A stretch of DNA of 64,000 nucleotides from UBA8514 sp034933685 (lineage in GTDB: Bacteria > Bacillota > Clostridia > Lachnospirales > Anaerotignaceae). The stretch covers positions 14,444 to 78,443 of the forward strand of contig JAYFNB010000034.1 in the NCBI GenBank assembly GCA_034933685.1, in the 5' to 3' direction. Shown piece after piece: positions 9,100 through 17,527 of the stretch. Both the position numbers and the translations under genes were made by a program. The notes under the pieces were generated by a model. It was not told the origin of the DNA. It was given only the letters and a program-made list of their open reading frames with translations, and searched no databases. The first letter of the stretch is position 1, and each line of letters begins with the position of its first letter.

Positions 9100-9128
9100 A
9101 TACTACTATAAAAACAATCCCTTGTCAA
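9100..9128 (-). promoter_or_regulatory. Sigma-A type promoter of the nif operon
   Basis: TTGACA (rc 9123-9128), a 17-nt spacer and TAGTAT (rc 9100-9105). The -35 box is perfect. No sigma-54 -24/-12 element (TGGCAC-N5-TTGC) was seen upstream of nifH, which fits housekeeping-sigma transcription controlled downstream by the leader. Confidence 0.65.
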
Positions 9129-9316
9129 TAGATTTTAGGTCACATTAAAAATACTTTTTCCATTAAAAATGTCTATTTGTTTACATTACCGCCTTACTTT
9201 ATGTATTTGTGTAATTTTTTTATTGTATTCCCTTCGAAATTGCAGTATTATGATAGTCAAATTATGCAAAACAAAATCAGTTGCATATGTTTGTACTTAA
9301 GGGAGGATAGTATTGT

Positions 9317-9937
9317 ATGGCAGAAAAAATAGCTTTAACGGTAGATAGGGAAAAAAGACTTACGAACTTTGCAGACTCTGCATATCTAAAAATTATTGCC
9401 AAAAACAATGGTATATGGCAGTGCGAAAAAATATTACCGCTAGATTTAAATGTAACTAGTACTAATGAATTGCGTATAAAAATACATGCTATTATTAATT
9501 CTATTAATGACTGTAAAATACTTTTATCTGCCGGTATCAGTGGGATTCCCTATTACATTTTTGATAAAATGGGTTTTTCTATATTTGAAACCGCCGGCGA
9601 AACACCTGAAATCTTAGAGGAAATTGTTAGCGAAACGCAAAATAATAAAAAACCACTTACAACTAGAAACGAAATATCCTGCACTCCAACTGAGATAACT
9701 AATGGTTGCTATTTTTTAAACTACATACTTCTAGAGAATAAATATCCCGAAATTACCACTAAAAAAGCTCTCTTGCCCTTCTTGAAAACAAAACCTTTTA
9801 TCTCCCTTACCGTACTATTTTCACATCTGCCCCCCTGGCTTGAGGCTGATGAATATAGCCAAAAAATGGAAATCACCACCCAAAAAAATTCTAAAGGAAT
9901 ACTAGTCAGCATCCGTCATAAAATATGTGGGGAGTGA
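9317..9937 (+). CDS. AnfO-family nitrogenase accessory protein
   Basis: 206 residues. The N-terminal half matches what I know of AnfO, a protein first described with iron-only nitrogenase: a short beta strand with a leading acidic residue, DREKRLTNFADSA, then INDCKILLSAGISGIPYYIF and DKMGFSIFE. The C-terminal half (residues about 120-206) has LPFLKTKPFISLTVLFSHLPPW, a block I also associate with AnfO-like proteins. AnfO function is not established; a role linked to cofactor or nitrogenase protection has been suggested by context only. It is divergent from nifH across a 440-bp regulatory region and has GGGAGGATAG before its ATG. No anfHDGK genes are visible here, so it probably serves the Mo system. 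Confidence 0.75.
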   Translation: MAEKIALTVDREKRLTNFADSAYLKIIAKNNGIWQCEKILPLDLNVTSTNELRIKIHAIINSINDCKILLSAGISGIPYYIFDKMGFSIFETAGETPEILEEIVSETQNNKKPLTTRNEISCTPTEITNGCYFLNYILLENKYPEITTKKALLPFLKTKPFISLTVLFSHLPPWLEADEYSQKMEITTQKNSKGILVSIRHKICGE

Positions 9938-9941
9938 TAAA

Positions 9942-10820
9942 ATGAATATTAATACAAAATATGGTGTTTTAAAAAACTGCCAAGAAGTTACTTATCACGA
10001 AAATGGAGCTCTAGCAACAGCTTTTACTCATGCACCCACAAAGTTGAAAACCCCTGTGGGTAAAATAACACTGGCCTATAACTTCAGTTCCGAGCGACGT
10101 AAATATATACCATCTGCTAAATTTTTCGCAAATGGTGACCTCCAGGCCATAAATTTAGATAAGCAAATGGAAATAAAGACACCTATGGGAAATTTTCTTT
10201 GTGAATATGTTTCTTTTTATCCTTGTGGTGCACCTCATCGCCTTTTACATCTGAACGGAAAGCTGAGCGGATATTGGTCTGAAGCACAAGAAACAGCACT
10301 TGCCCAAATTTCTGTACTTAATTTGCCTTGTGGTTTGATTAAAACTAAAATAATGACACTCAATTTATATGACACAGGCATCCTTTCTTCCATAACTTTA
10401 TTCCCTGGTATAGTTATTTCTGTCAGCACAAACATAGGGCAACTAAAAACCCGCATTGGTCTAAGTTTTTATCCAAGCGGAGCTTTGCGATCACTTGAAC
10501 CGGCCGCTCCAACCGAAATAGAGACTCCTCTTGGCAAAGTACGTGCTTTTGATACTAATCCTATTGGGCTCACGGGAGATAAAAATTCTCTTCAGTGGGA
10601 CGAAATAGGAGTTATTTGTGCATGTAAGACTACTGATACCCTAAATATAAGTTTTATCGATGGTAGTTTTAAATCTCTTGAAGCAAAAATAACCCTGAGC
10701 ATGTGTAGTGACGACGTAATGGTTAAGGTGCCCTACACAATAAGTTGGAATAAAAGCATTGTTTGCATTGAAGGAATCGCAAACAAAAAAATTGTTTATA
10801 ATCGTTCAGAGATTACATGA
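9942..10820 (+). CDS. Repetitive beta-rich protein of unknown function, partner of the AnfO-like gene
   Basis: 292 residues, starting 4 bp after the AnfO-like stop with GGGGAGTGA before the ATG, so the two are co-translated. The chain holds at least four copies of a degenerate unit of about 55 residues: a strand-turn piece of the type F-Y-x-x-G-A-L-x-x-L followed by a piece of the type E-x-x-T-P-x-G-K. Examples are TYHENGALATAF, SFYPCGAPHRLL, SFYPSGALRSLE and KTPVGKIT, KTPMGNFL, ETPLGKVR. The first piece is reminiscent of MORN/YwqK-type repeats, but the second is not standard. No signal peptide or membrane helix is apparent, so it is probably cytoplasmic. I do not recognise the family. Confidence 0.7.
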   Translation: MNINTKYGVLKNCQEVTYHENGALATAFTHAPTKLKTPVGKITLAYNFSSERRKYIPSAKFFANGDLQAINLDKQMEIKTPMGNFLCEYVSFYPCGAPHRLLHLNGKLSGYWSEAQETALAQISVLNLPCGLIKTKIMTLNLYDTGILSSITLFPGIVISVSTNIGQLKTRIGLSFYPSGALRSLEPAAPTEIETPLGKVRAFDTNPIGLTGDKNSLQWDEIGVICACKTTDTLNISFIDGSFKSLEAKITLSMCSDDVMVKVPYTISWNKSIVCIEGIANKKIVYNRSEIT

Positions 10821-10895
10821 ATAGTTATATTTTAGTACTCTTTAATTAAATATTTATATTTTTGCTCAAGTTTTGTGTTGTTTTGTTTGTTTTTG

Positions 10896-10924
10896 TTGAC
10901 AGTAATATCCTTGTATTGTATAAT
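10896..10924 (+). promoter_or_regulatory. Consensus sigma-A promoter of the HTH/PBP-like regulator
   Basis: TTGACA (10896-10901), a 17-nt spacer and TATAAT (10919-10924): a perfect consensus. Transcription would start near 10931, about 180 nt before the next start codon. Confidence 0.85.
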
Positions 10925-10930
10925 TCAGTC

Positions 10931-11080
10931 AGGAAAGATAAATTAGCAGACGAATCCAATACCGCCGGCTGATTTTCGTGTTGAATTGTCAATAGGGCTG
11001 CTACCTTATTACAAGCAATATGAATTACCTTCCAAACTTGATGCTGCGTGCCTATTATTAGGCACGCAGTATCTTTCTTT
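10931..11080 (+). promoter_or_regulatory. Structured leader RNA, candidate riboswitch or attenuator
   Basis: The RNA between promoter and terminator can close on itself: GGAAAGATAAATT near 10934 with GAATTACCTTCC near 11030, and inside that AGCAG with CTGCT enclosing an ACGAA...TTCGT pair. A terminator follows at 11040. The layout (aptamer-like multi-stem fold, terminator, ribosome site) is that of a transcriptional riboswitch. I cannot assign it to a known class. The downstream gene has a ligand-binding domain related to molybdate-type binding proteins and lies next to nif, so a molybdenum-related ligand is a guess. Confidence 0.5.
11040..11080 (+). terminator. Intrinsic terminator in the leader of the HTH/PBP-like gene
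   Basis: GATGCTGCGTGCC pairs with GGCACGCAGTATC (one mismatch) around an 8-nt loop and is followed by TTTCTTT. Only 33 nt separate it from the ATG at 11114, too little for another promoter, so it must be read through for expression. Confidence 0.8.
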
Positions 11081-11113
11081 ATATTTTTATAAATTTGTAG
11101 CGGAGGGATAATA

Positions 11114-12052
11114 ATGGAAAACGACCTTCTTCTTACACCACAAGAAGTAGCTGATATACTTAAGATAAAAAAAAATACAGTATATGAAATGATTAAACGA
11201 GGTTCTCTGCCTGCAAAAAAAATGGGCAAACAATTACGTATATTATCAAGTAGTGTCAAAAAATATTTATGTGAACAAGAAAATGTGGGAAATACGAGCC
11301 TTGTTCTTCCTTTAGAAACACTAAATACTGATCCCTACATCGTACCTAGTCCACCAACCTTCATTTTAAGCGGGCAAGATGAGATTTTAGACCAAATATG
11401 TAATCTTATCAATCAAAAATTTCGCAATATTCAAATGTTACGTTCATACCTTGACAGTTATAATGGACTATATGCTATGTATCAAGAGCAAGTAACATTA
11501 GCTACCTGCAACTTATGGGACAACAAAACAAACACCTACAACCTCCCTTTTATTAATAAATTGTTCCCAGGGGAAGATATAGGCGTTTATCACATTTGTA
11601 ACCGTACTCAGGGGTTTTACGTTGCTAATGGTAACCCCAAAAATATTTTTGGTTTCAAAGACCTAGCTCGCACAGATATTATATTTTTAAATCGAGAGAA
11701 AGGTTCCGGTACTCGTGTTTTATTAGATAGTATGCTAAAAAAACTTTCTATAGACCCACAAAAAATACAAGGGTATTTTCGGAGTGTAACCTCGCCCCTA
11801 GTAGCGGCTAATACCGTAGCAAAAAATGGAGCTGACTTCGCTCTAGGACCCGAAAGAACATCCTTAGAAATTTCTAAAGTAGACTTTATTCCTCTACAAA
11901 AGGAGAGTTTTGACCTTGTTATTCGCAATTCCGATTTAAACAAAGAACCTGTAAAGTATATTCTTGAGTTATTATGCTCCAGCAACTTTCAAGAAGAAAT
12001 AGGACAGTTAAAAGGTTACGATATTGTAGGAATAGGGGAAAAACTGCTATAG
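11114..12052 (+). CDS. HTH (excisionase-type) regulator with periplasmic-binding-like ligand domain
   Basis: 312 residues. Residues 5-52 form an excisionase/MerR-like helix-turn-helix (TPQEVADILKIKKNTVYEMI, then GSLPAKKMGKQLRI). Residues about 85-310 form a type 2 periplasmic-binding-like domain of the kind found in one-component regulators that sense molybdate or tungstate (blocks LATCNLWD, RTQGFYVA, NREKGSGTR and ALGPERTS). The R-x-x-G-S-G-T-R motif is the usual oxyanion contact of this fold. GGAGGGATAATA precedes the ATG. Its position beside a Mo-nitrogenase operon suggests control of molybdenum uptake or of nif genes; this is inferred, not shown. Confidence 0.8.
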   Translation: MENDLLLTPQEVADILKIKKNTVYEMIKRGSLPAKKMGKQLRILSSSVKKYLCEQENVGNTSLVLPLETLNTDPYIVPSPPTFILSGQDEILDQICNLINQKFRNIQMLRSYLDSYNGLYAMYQEQVTLATCNLWDNKTNTYNLPFINKLFPGEDIGVYHICNRTQGFYVANGNPKNIFGFKDLARTDIIFLNREKGSGTRVLLDSMLKKLSIDPQKIQGYFRSVTSPLVAANTVAKNGADFALGPERTSLEISKVDFIPLQKESFDLVIRNSDLNKEPVKYILELLCSSNFQEEIGQLKGYDIVGIGEKLL

Positions 12053-12084
12053 CGCCTAATTTCAATAACAGCTAAGTACAACAG

Positions 12085-13266
12085 CTATTTATACATATAT
12101 TCAGCGGTCATAGGTCTTTTATTGTCAATCCCTTTTGTTAGCAGACATTGATAAACATCTATCCCCCCAACACGAAAAGCTGAGGCACAGCCGGTAAGGT
12201 ATAAACGCCACATACGGATGAATTGTTTATCATACATCTTCTCAATTTCAGGAAGTTTTTGCTGGAAATTATCATACCAGCAATCCAAGGTTTTTGCATA
12301 ATGCCGACGCAAACTCTCTAGATGTAATACTCGAAAATCAAATTCCGGCAAAAGCTGCATGGTCTCCCTCAAGGTGGGTACATATCCACCCGGGAAAATA
12401 TATGTTTTCATCCATGCATTAGTTGGTGCTTCAAAATTGCCCATAATAGAGTGTAATAAGAATGTCCCGTTGCCTTTTAAAAGTTCCGTAACCTTAGCAA
12501 AATAAAGAGGTAAATATTTTTTTCCTACATGCTCAAACATACCTATGCTCACTATTTTGTCGAATTGTTCTTGCTTGGGATTTAAATCCATATAGTTCTC
12601 TAGCCGTATATCAACTAAATCCTCCAACCCCAAATCACGCACTCTGGCACAAGCGCCCTCATACTGTTCCTTACTCAGGGTTATCCCGGTTGCGTGCACT
12701 TTATATTGCTGAGCTGCCCTTATAGCCAACCAACCCCAACCACAACCTATATCCAACAACTTTTCATTTTCTTTTAAATTTAATTTTTTCAAACTATGGT
12801 CAATTTTTTGTATTTGTGCTTGGTAAAGCGTATCTTCGTCTGTCTTAAAATATGCACAAGAATATGACATGGTTTTATCAAGCCAAAGAGAAAAAAAATC
12901 ATTTCCCAAATCATAATGCTTATGTATATTTAGACTTTCTACAGATTCATCTACCTCTTTCAACTGCCTAGCCAAAGCTTGCAGCTTAAAATCTGCTTTA
13001 GCTTTATCGTTACTGTTTTTAAACATTGTGGCAATGACATTATCCAAAGGTCCAACAAAATCAATAATTCCTTTCACATATGCCTCTCCCAAGGTAAGAA
13101 TTATATCTTCCTTAACATCACTTAACTTAGGTTCTCTGTGGAAAATGATTTTGAAGGCCGGATTTACGGTGCCGTAACATACCTCTTCTCCATCCCAAAA
13201 AACAACGGAAAATCCCCCCTCCTTCCATAATTCAAAAAGGGTTTTTAATGCTGTTTTGGTAAGCAT
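12085..13266 (-). CDS. cfa: Cyclopropane-fatty-acyl-phospholipid synthase
   Basis: SAM-dependent enzyme that adds a methylene bridge to unsaturated acyl chains of membrane phospholipids. 393 residues from ATG 13266, chosen because AGAAG lies 8 nt upstream; a GTG three codons earlier has no room for a ribosome site. The SAM site LLDIGCGWGWLA is at about residue 175. The family motifs HYDLGNDFF, MSYSCAYF and SIGMFEHVGKK are all present. N-terminal residues 1-100 form the non-catalytic lipid-binding region. It stands alone, convergent with the HTH/PBP-like gene. Confidence 0.95.
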   Translation of the reverse strand: MLTKTALKTLFELWKEGGFSVVFWDGEEVCYGTVNPAFKIIFHREPKLSDVKEDIILTLGEAYVKGIIDFVGPLDNVIATMFKNSNDKAKADFKLQALARQLKEVDESVESLNIHKHYDLGNDFFSLWLDKTMSYSCAYFKTDEDTLYQAQIQKIDHSLKKLNLKENEKLLDIGCGWGWLAIRAAQQYKVHATGITLSKEQYEGACARVRDLGLEDLVDIRLENYMDLNPKQEQFDKIVSIGMFEHVGKKYLPLYFAKVTELLKGNGTFLLHSIMGNFEAPTNAWMKTYIFPGGYVPTLRETMQLLPEFDFRVLHLESLRRHYAKTLDCWYDNFQQKLPEIEKMYDKQFIRMWRLYLTGCASAFRVGGIDVYQCLLTKGIDNKRPMTAEYMYK

Positions 13267-13410
13267 AAAGGTCACTTCTTTCTTTAATCGCCGAATTTTG
13301 TGTAAACGACAAAATTGATTTCTTATTTTTTACCTCTTATATTACATTATAGTGATATTGTGTTTTTTTTGCAAAATAAATTGTTTGTATTTAATATTGC
13401 AGTAATGTTA

Positions 13411-13457
13411 AAATATAGCGTGAATGTATATTATAAAATATACATCCACGCTATATT
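13411..13457. terminator. Inverted-repeat terminator between the ATP-grasp gene and cfa
   Basis: AAATATAGCGTG...CACGCTATATTT with an inner ATGTATAT/ATATACAT pairing and a T-rich stretch on the plus side. It lies 18 bp past the stop of the minus-strand ATP-grasp gene and is symmetric, so it can act in either direction. Confidence 0.65.
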
Positions 13458-13474
13458 TTATTTTTAGATAAAAA

Positions 13475-14524
13475 CTATATCTTCATTTTTACACCATAAA
13501 AGTCACACAACTCTTGCCACTTATTTTTTACCTGATAATCTTTAGACTGCATAATGCTTAACCCCCAATGATAATTACCTTCTATTATAACAGGTCCAGT
13601 CTCTGTTATAGCAATATCCCAGCCAATAGCACATGAGGCATAAAGAAAAGCATGAGCTTTTTTTGCCAAAGCCACGGCTTCATCATAATAGGGAACTTGA
13701 TATCCCGCAAACCTAAACCCTGTATCCGGATGACATTCCGTACAGGTAGGTACTCCTTTAAAACGCAAACCATACTTTTCTAAGCGGCCATTTTCATCTA
13801 TCAGCACAGCTCCTCCTCCGTTAGAAAAATTGTCTACAAACCCGGAAGCTTTTGAACCACAACGCAATGCTGCAGAAAGAACCTTTATGTTTTTGCCGTC
13901 ATAAACAGTTACCATACGAATAGTATTAACAGCCAACGGATTAATAGCACTCAGCTCTTTGTGTTGACGTACTGTTTTTTGCACAATAAATTTATTCCCT
14001 CGCCATTTTTCCGTAAATTTTCCCAGCTCCTCATTATTAGTTATCTTTTGGACTTGTTTTCCCTGAGAACCACAAATAGCCTTAGCGAAATATGTTTCAC
14101 CACCATGGAAAAGCTGCGATTGGGAAAAATCATTTATATATTTCAGTTCACTTCCAGTATACAAAGCAACAACTTCCGGTGTTGGTAAACGCAGCCCTTT
14201 CATAATAGTATAAAAAAGAAACTTATCATCTAAAAGCATTACGTAGTTGTAGCGTTTTTTGTTTTGACCTTTTTCGCCGTTAATATGCATTATAGTTTGT
14301 TCCATTAGATTTTCAGATAAAAATTTGTCACCATTTACACCCTTTAAATCAATGCCCCAAAAGTTATACCAATCGTTAATCTCATGGTATTTTATACCCC
14401 ATAAAATATTTTCCCCGATGCGGTTTAATAAACTTTTACGTTGTAAATGCGGGTAAAAAGATGGTTCATTAATAATTCTTTGCAAATGTTTAACGACACG
14501 TACGACTTTTATTTGTTCTACCAC
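13475..14524 (-). CDS. Sugar-transfer-associated ATP-grasp domain protein
   Basis: 349 residues from a GTG at 14524, which has AAGGAG 9 nt upstream; the longer frame places that ribosome site inside the coding region. The C-terminal two-thirds resembles the ATP-grasp family found in exopolysaccharide and capsule clusters. Visible blocks are YNYVMLLDDKFLFY, the ATP-binding stretch FHGGETYFAKAICGSQGK, INPLAVNTIRMVT and the metal-binding end IGWDIAITETGPVIIEGN. The substrate is unknown; such enzymes are thought to ligate amino acids or related groups to cell-surface carbohydrate. It is divergent from a GNAT gene 57 bp away, and a phosphoethanolamine transferase follows, suggesting an envelope role. 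Confidence 0.8.
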   Translation of the reverse strand: MVEQIKVVRVVKHLQRIINEPSFYPHLQRKSLLNRIGENILWGIKYHEINDWYNFWGIDLKGVNGDKFLSENLMEQTIMHINGEKGQNKKRYNYVMLLDDKFLFYTIMKGLRLPTPEVVALYTGSELKYINDFSQSQLFHGGETYFAKAICGSQGKQVQKITNNEELGKFTEKWRGNKFIVQKTVRQHKELSAINPLAVNTIRMVTVYDGKNIKVLSAALRCGSKASGFVDNFSNGGGAVLIDENGRLEKYGLRFKGVPTCTECHPDTGFRFAGYQVPYYDEAVALAKKAHAFLYASCAIGWDIAITETGPVIIEGNYHWGLSIMQSKDYQVKNKWQELCDFYGVKMKI

Positions 14525-14581
14525 AATATATATCTCCTTTTCTTGAAATACTAGCAATTACTTAACTAGGAGTTGATTTTA

Positions 14582-15580
14582 ATGCTTAAACTTTTTAAAT
14601 GGCAAGATCCCCAGCTAAAAAATATTTGGGACGATTTTTATCAAGATAACTTGTATTTATCCCCCTATTCATCCTGGGAATACAATAATATTTCCCACAA
14701 CTGCTTTAAATTTCAAACTTCCAGATGGAAAGAAAAAAATTTCTTTTTAGTAGAGTATGAAAATGATAAAGCTCTAGCTATAGTACCTTTGACTCTTAGA
14801 CGAGGCATTTTAAATATTTTTGGAGATTTCGAGTCAGGAGGTGCTCTAGATTTTATTTATCCAGCAAATACAAGTCTTAACGTATTTGAGACTATTTTTC
14901 GCGACCTTCGTGCTTTTTTTCCCAAACATACTCTATGTCTAAATAAAATTAATGAAAGATCATTGTTGTATAAATATTTAAGAGAAAAAGGGTATGAACC
15001 TAGCAGCACAAGAAACTGTGTGAAAATAGAATTCAGTAACTCTTATGAAGAATATTTTAAATCTTTAAGTCAGAATCAGCGCCGAAATATGCACGCCTCT
15101 CACAACAGACTAGCAGTTGATAAAAAAGAATATAATTTGGATATAAAAATAAGTAGCATTGTGTCAGAGACATTTATGAAGGATTCCCTGCGCATATATA
15201 ACAAAAGAGAAGGAGAAAGAGTTGGACATGAACGTGGCTCCTTCTCTAAATTTCGTCAATTACACTTTGAACCCATAACACCTGCCATAAAAAAAATGAC
15301 TGGTAATTTTAATGCAGGATTATATTTGAAAGGTGCCGGACTCATGTCTTTCCTCTCAGGTTTTATCACCAACGGCAATGAGATTATCTGCCCCCGTGGT
15401 GCTATAGACAGCACTTTTGCTAGATATTATCCCGGAAAATTATTAATAAATGAAACAATCAAATGGCTAATTGCAAATACTAATATTCGCTGCCTTGATT
15501 TATCTAGAGGCGAAGAAATATACAAATACGAAATGGGCGGTATCCAACATATTAATTACGCTTACGAAATAAAACTATAG
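14582..15580 (+). CDS. GNAT/BioF2-like acyltransferase (FemAB-like fold)
   Basis: 332 residues from ATG 14582, with TAGGAGT 9 nt upstream. The central part (residues about 145-290) fits the BioF2-like acetyltransferase domain: SLSQNQRRNMHASHNRL, then IYNKREGER, LMSFLSGFITNGNEIIC and the late RCLDLSRGEEIYKYEMGG. Family members transfer acyl or aminoacyl groups to polysaccharide or peptide precursors. Its stop and that of the convergent phosphoethanolamine transferase are one base apart. The exact substrate cannot be read from sequence. Confidence 0.75.
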   Translation: MLKLFKWQDPQLKNIWDDFYQDNLYLSPYSSWEYNNISHNCFKFQTSRWKEKNFFLVEYENDKALAIVPLTLRRGILNIFGDFESGGALDFIYPANTSLNVFETIFRDLRAFFPKHTLCLNKINERSLLYKYLREKGYEPSSTRNCVKIEFSNSYEEYFKSLSQNQRRNMHASHNRLAVDKKEYNLDIKISSIVSETFMKDSLRIYNKREGERVGHERGSFSKFRQLHFEPITPAIKKMTGNFNAGLYLKGAGLMSFLSGFITNGNEIICPRGAIDSTFARYYPGKLLINETIKWLIANTNIRCLDLSRGEEIYKYEMGGIQHINYAYEIKL

Positions 15581-15581
15581 T

Positions 15582-17372
15582 CTAAAATTCAAAATTTTGT
15601 TTATAGTTATCTTCCTCTAATGAGATTTTACCTAAATTCGTCCGCAATTTGCTTTTGTTAAAGTCATACAAAGGTGATGAAATATCAAACTTTGCGTTGT
15701 AGTGAGTTGATTTTATCTGTAGAATACCACAAACCAAATCATAAATTAGATCATTAGTAAAATAAGCATTTTCATGACACTTTAAGACTTGCGCTGTTTC
15801 CGGGAATTTTGTTCTGTAATCCTCAGATAGATATACAAAAAATGGTATGCGCAAATTTTCAAATCCTATAAACCCAGGCATTCTTTTGCTCTTTACTTCA
15901 ATACCATGATCAGAAAAATATAGCATAGCTTGTAAATTTAAATTTGTCTTAGCATAAGCATATATTTTTGAAAGAATAAAATCAGTGTAAAGAATAGAAT
16001 TATCATATTCATCTACAATTTTTTGTTTCCCAGGTCCTTTCCATTTGGCAAATTGCTCTGGGTAACGATTGCGAAAAATAGAATGGCTTCCTTTCAAATG
16101 TAGCACTACAAAATTATTTTCCTCGGACTTTACTCTTTTTAAATAGTCTAAAAGCACTTCATCGTGTTGCACTGCAGAATAATCCTGAAGGACCCAACGT
16201 GAATTGTCTGTAGTTGCCGCAACTAGGCTTATCTGAGTATCATCATTTCCTATATAGCCTTGGTTACTATACCAGCAAGTTTTTAATCCTATTTTTTTTG
16301 CTATGTCTATGAAGGAATAGGCTTCGTAAAAACTTTTTTCATTATACTGATTTTTTTCTGTAAGTGCCATTTCTAGCGTAGGAACAGTTTGTGTCCAAGT
16401 AGAATAAGAGTTTGGGAACAAGAAAAAATTAGGATTATCTTTTTGCGCTGAAAGCCATGGGGTAGTTTCTCTATAATAATCTGAAAATACAGGCATATGA
16501 AGCCTATTAGCCGATTCTCCAATTATAACTATTATGGTCCCACTCTTCGTTCCCTCAAGAGCACTTTTTACCTGTAAATTTTCATACTTTTCCTTGTAAT
16601 TTATCTGAAAAGCTTTCGATTTATTGTAATACTCTCTGGCCTCTTTATACATAACACAAAGTCCTGTCCTTTGGTACAGCCCTTTATTCCCCATAAACCA
16701 CATATAATGTCCTAAAAAAATACAGATTACTAAAAATAAAAGTCCTGTTTTCATAGACACTTCAATTCTGCCAACAAAAAAGTAATTGTAATATGCTAAT
16801 ATTGCTAAAACCCCAATAAACATAAGTCCGCTTAATAAATAATAGTAAAAATACAAATTCTTTAAATACTCTTTAACTTCCTGCCTATGTGTCCGCAAGA
16901 TTGCTAATATAGCATATAAAGAAATATTTTCATGATAGTAACAATAATAAATTATTTCAGTAAGAGATAAAATAATAACAAGAAACTCCACAAAAATTAA
17001 AATAGAAACAAGTAAACTTTTCGGCAGAAAAAGTTGCAAGAATAACTGCAAGCTTGCTAAAAAGGCAATAATGTATAAACCAAAGACAAAATCATAGGTA
17101 AAACTAAAGGATATATTTTGTTTACGATTTGTTAAATAGTTTAGAAGTGGAAATGTAGCCATATTAAGCAATCCACACAAAATTATTGGAATAGTACTTT
17201 GCACCGGCAAAAAATACAGAGGAATCGCCACTAAAAAAAGAGCGAGAAATACTCGACGCATAAACAAAGTTAAATCAGAATAATCTATGCCTTTACTAAG
17301 AAACCAATATGAAAACAGAACAAAAATATAGCCAAAAAACATTTTTTTTAGCAATAACCCCACGACCACCAT
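15582..17372 (-). CDS. Phosphoethanolamine transferase, EptA/CptA type (sulfatase superfamily)
   Basis: Inner-membrane enzyme that moves phosphoethanolamine from phosphatidylethanolamine to lipid A, core sugar or another envelope acceptor. Residues 1-240 contain several hydrophobic helices (two N-terminal, then clusters near 65, 95-140, 180 and 210). Residues from 270 form the alkaline-phosphatase-like catalytic domain: IGESANR (metal Glu), the nucleophile Thr in STWTQTVPTLE, HLKGSHS and YFSDHGIE (metal Asp/His). Length of 596 residues is normal. ATG 17372 follows GAGGG by 6 nt. In a Firmicute this gene implies an outer membrane. EptA-type activity can lower susceptibility to cationic peptides, but the acceptor here is unknown. 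Confidence 0.85.
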   Translation of the reverse strand: MVVVGLLLKKMFFGYIFVLFSYWFLSKGIDYSDLTLFMRRVFLALFLVAIPLYFLPVQSTIPIILCGLLNMATFPLLNYLTNRKQNISFSFTYDFVFGLYIIAFLASLQLFLQLFLPKSLLVSILIFVEFLVIILSLTEIIYYCYYHENISLYAILAILRTHRQEVKEYLKNLYFYYYLLSGLMFIGVLAILAYYNYFFVGRIEVSMKTGLLFLVICIFLGHYMWFMGNKGLYQRTGLCVMYKEAREYYNKSKAFQINYKEKYENLQVKSALEGTKSGTIIVIIGESANRLHMPVFSDYYRETTPWLSAQKDNPNFFLFPNSYSTWTQTVPTLEMALTEKNQYNEKSFYEAYSFIDIAKKIGLKTCWYSNQGYIGNDDTQISLVAATTDNSRWVLQDYSAVQHDEVLLDYLKRVKSEENNFVVLHLKGSHSIFRNRYPEQFAKWKGPGKQKIVDEYDNSILYTDFILSKIYAYAKTNLNLQAMLYFSDHGIEVKSKRMPGFIGFENLRIPFFVYLSEDYRTKFPETAQVLKCHENAYFTNDLIYDLVCGILQIKSTHYNAKFDISSPLYDFNKSKLRTNLGKISLEEDNYKQNFEF

Positions 17373-17455
17373 AAACACCCCTCAACAATTAGCTACGTGA
17401 AAGTTGCCTAAAATACAGGCGATTAATATTACTCTGAATGGATAAACTTTATAAT

Positions 17456-17493
17456 AAACGCCATTAAATGTTCTCCAACATTTAATGGCATTT
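17456..17493. terminator. Inverted-repeat terminator downstream of fumC
   Basis: AAACGCCATTAAATGTT and AACATTTAATGGCATTT pair over 16 of 17 positions around a 4-nt loop; T-rich sequence follows on the plus side and TTTATTATAAAG on the minus side. It lies 34 bp beyond the fumC stop. Confidence 0.75.
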
Positions 17494-17527
17494 ATTTTCC
17501 CCTACTGCATTTAAAAAATTATCAGCT

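Noticed and set aside
8876..9316. Sigma-54 promoter for nifH
   Set aside because: No TGGCAC-N5-TTGC element could be found; a sigma-A promoter explains the start.
10846..11259. 137-codon frame on the minus strand
   Set aside because: It overlaps the consensus promoter, leader, terminator and the first 146 bp of the HTH/PBP-like gene, and has no family features.
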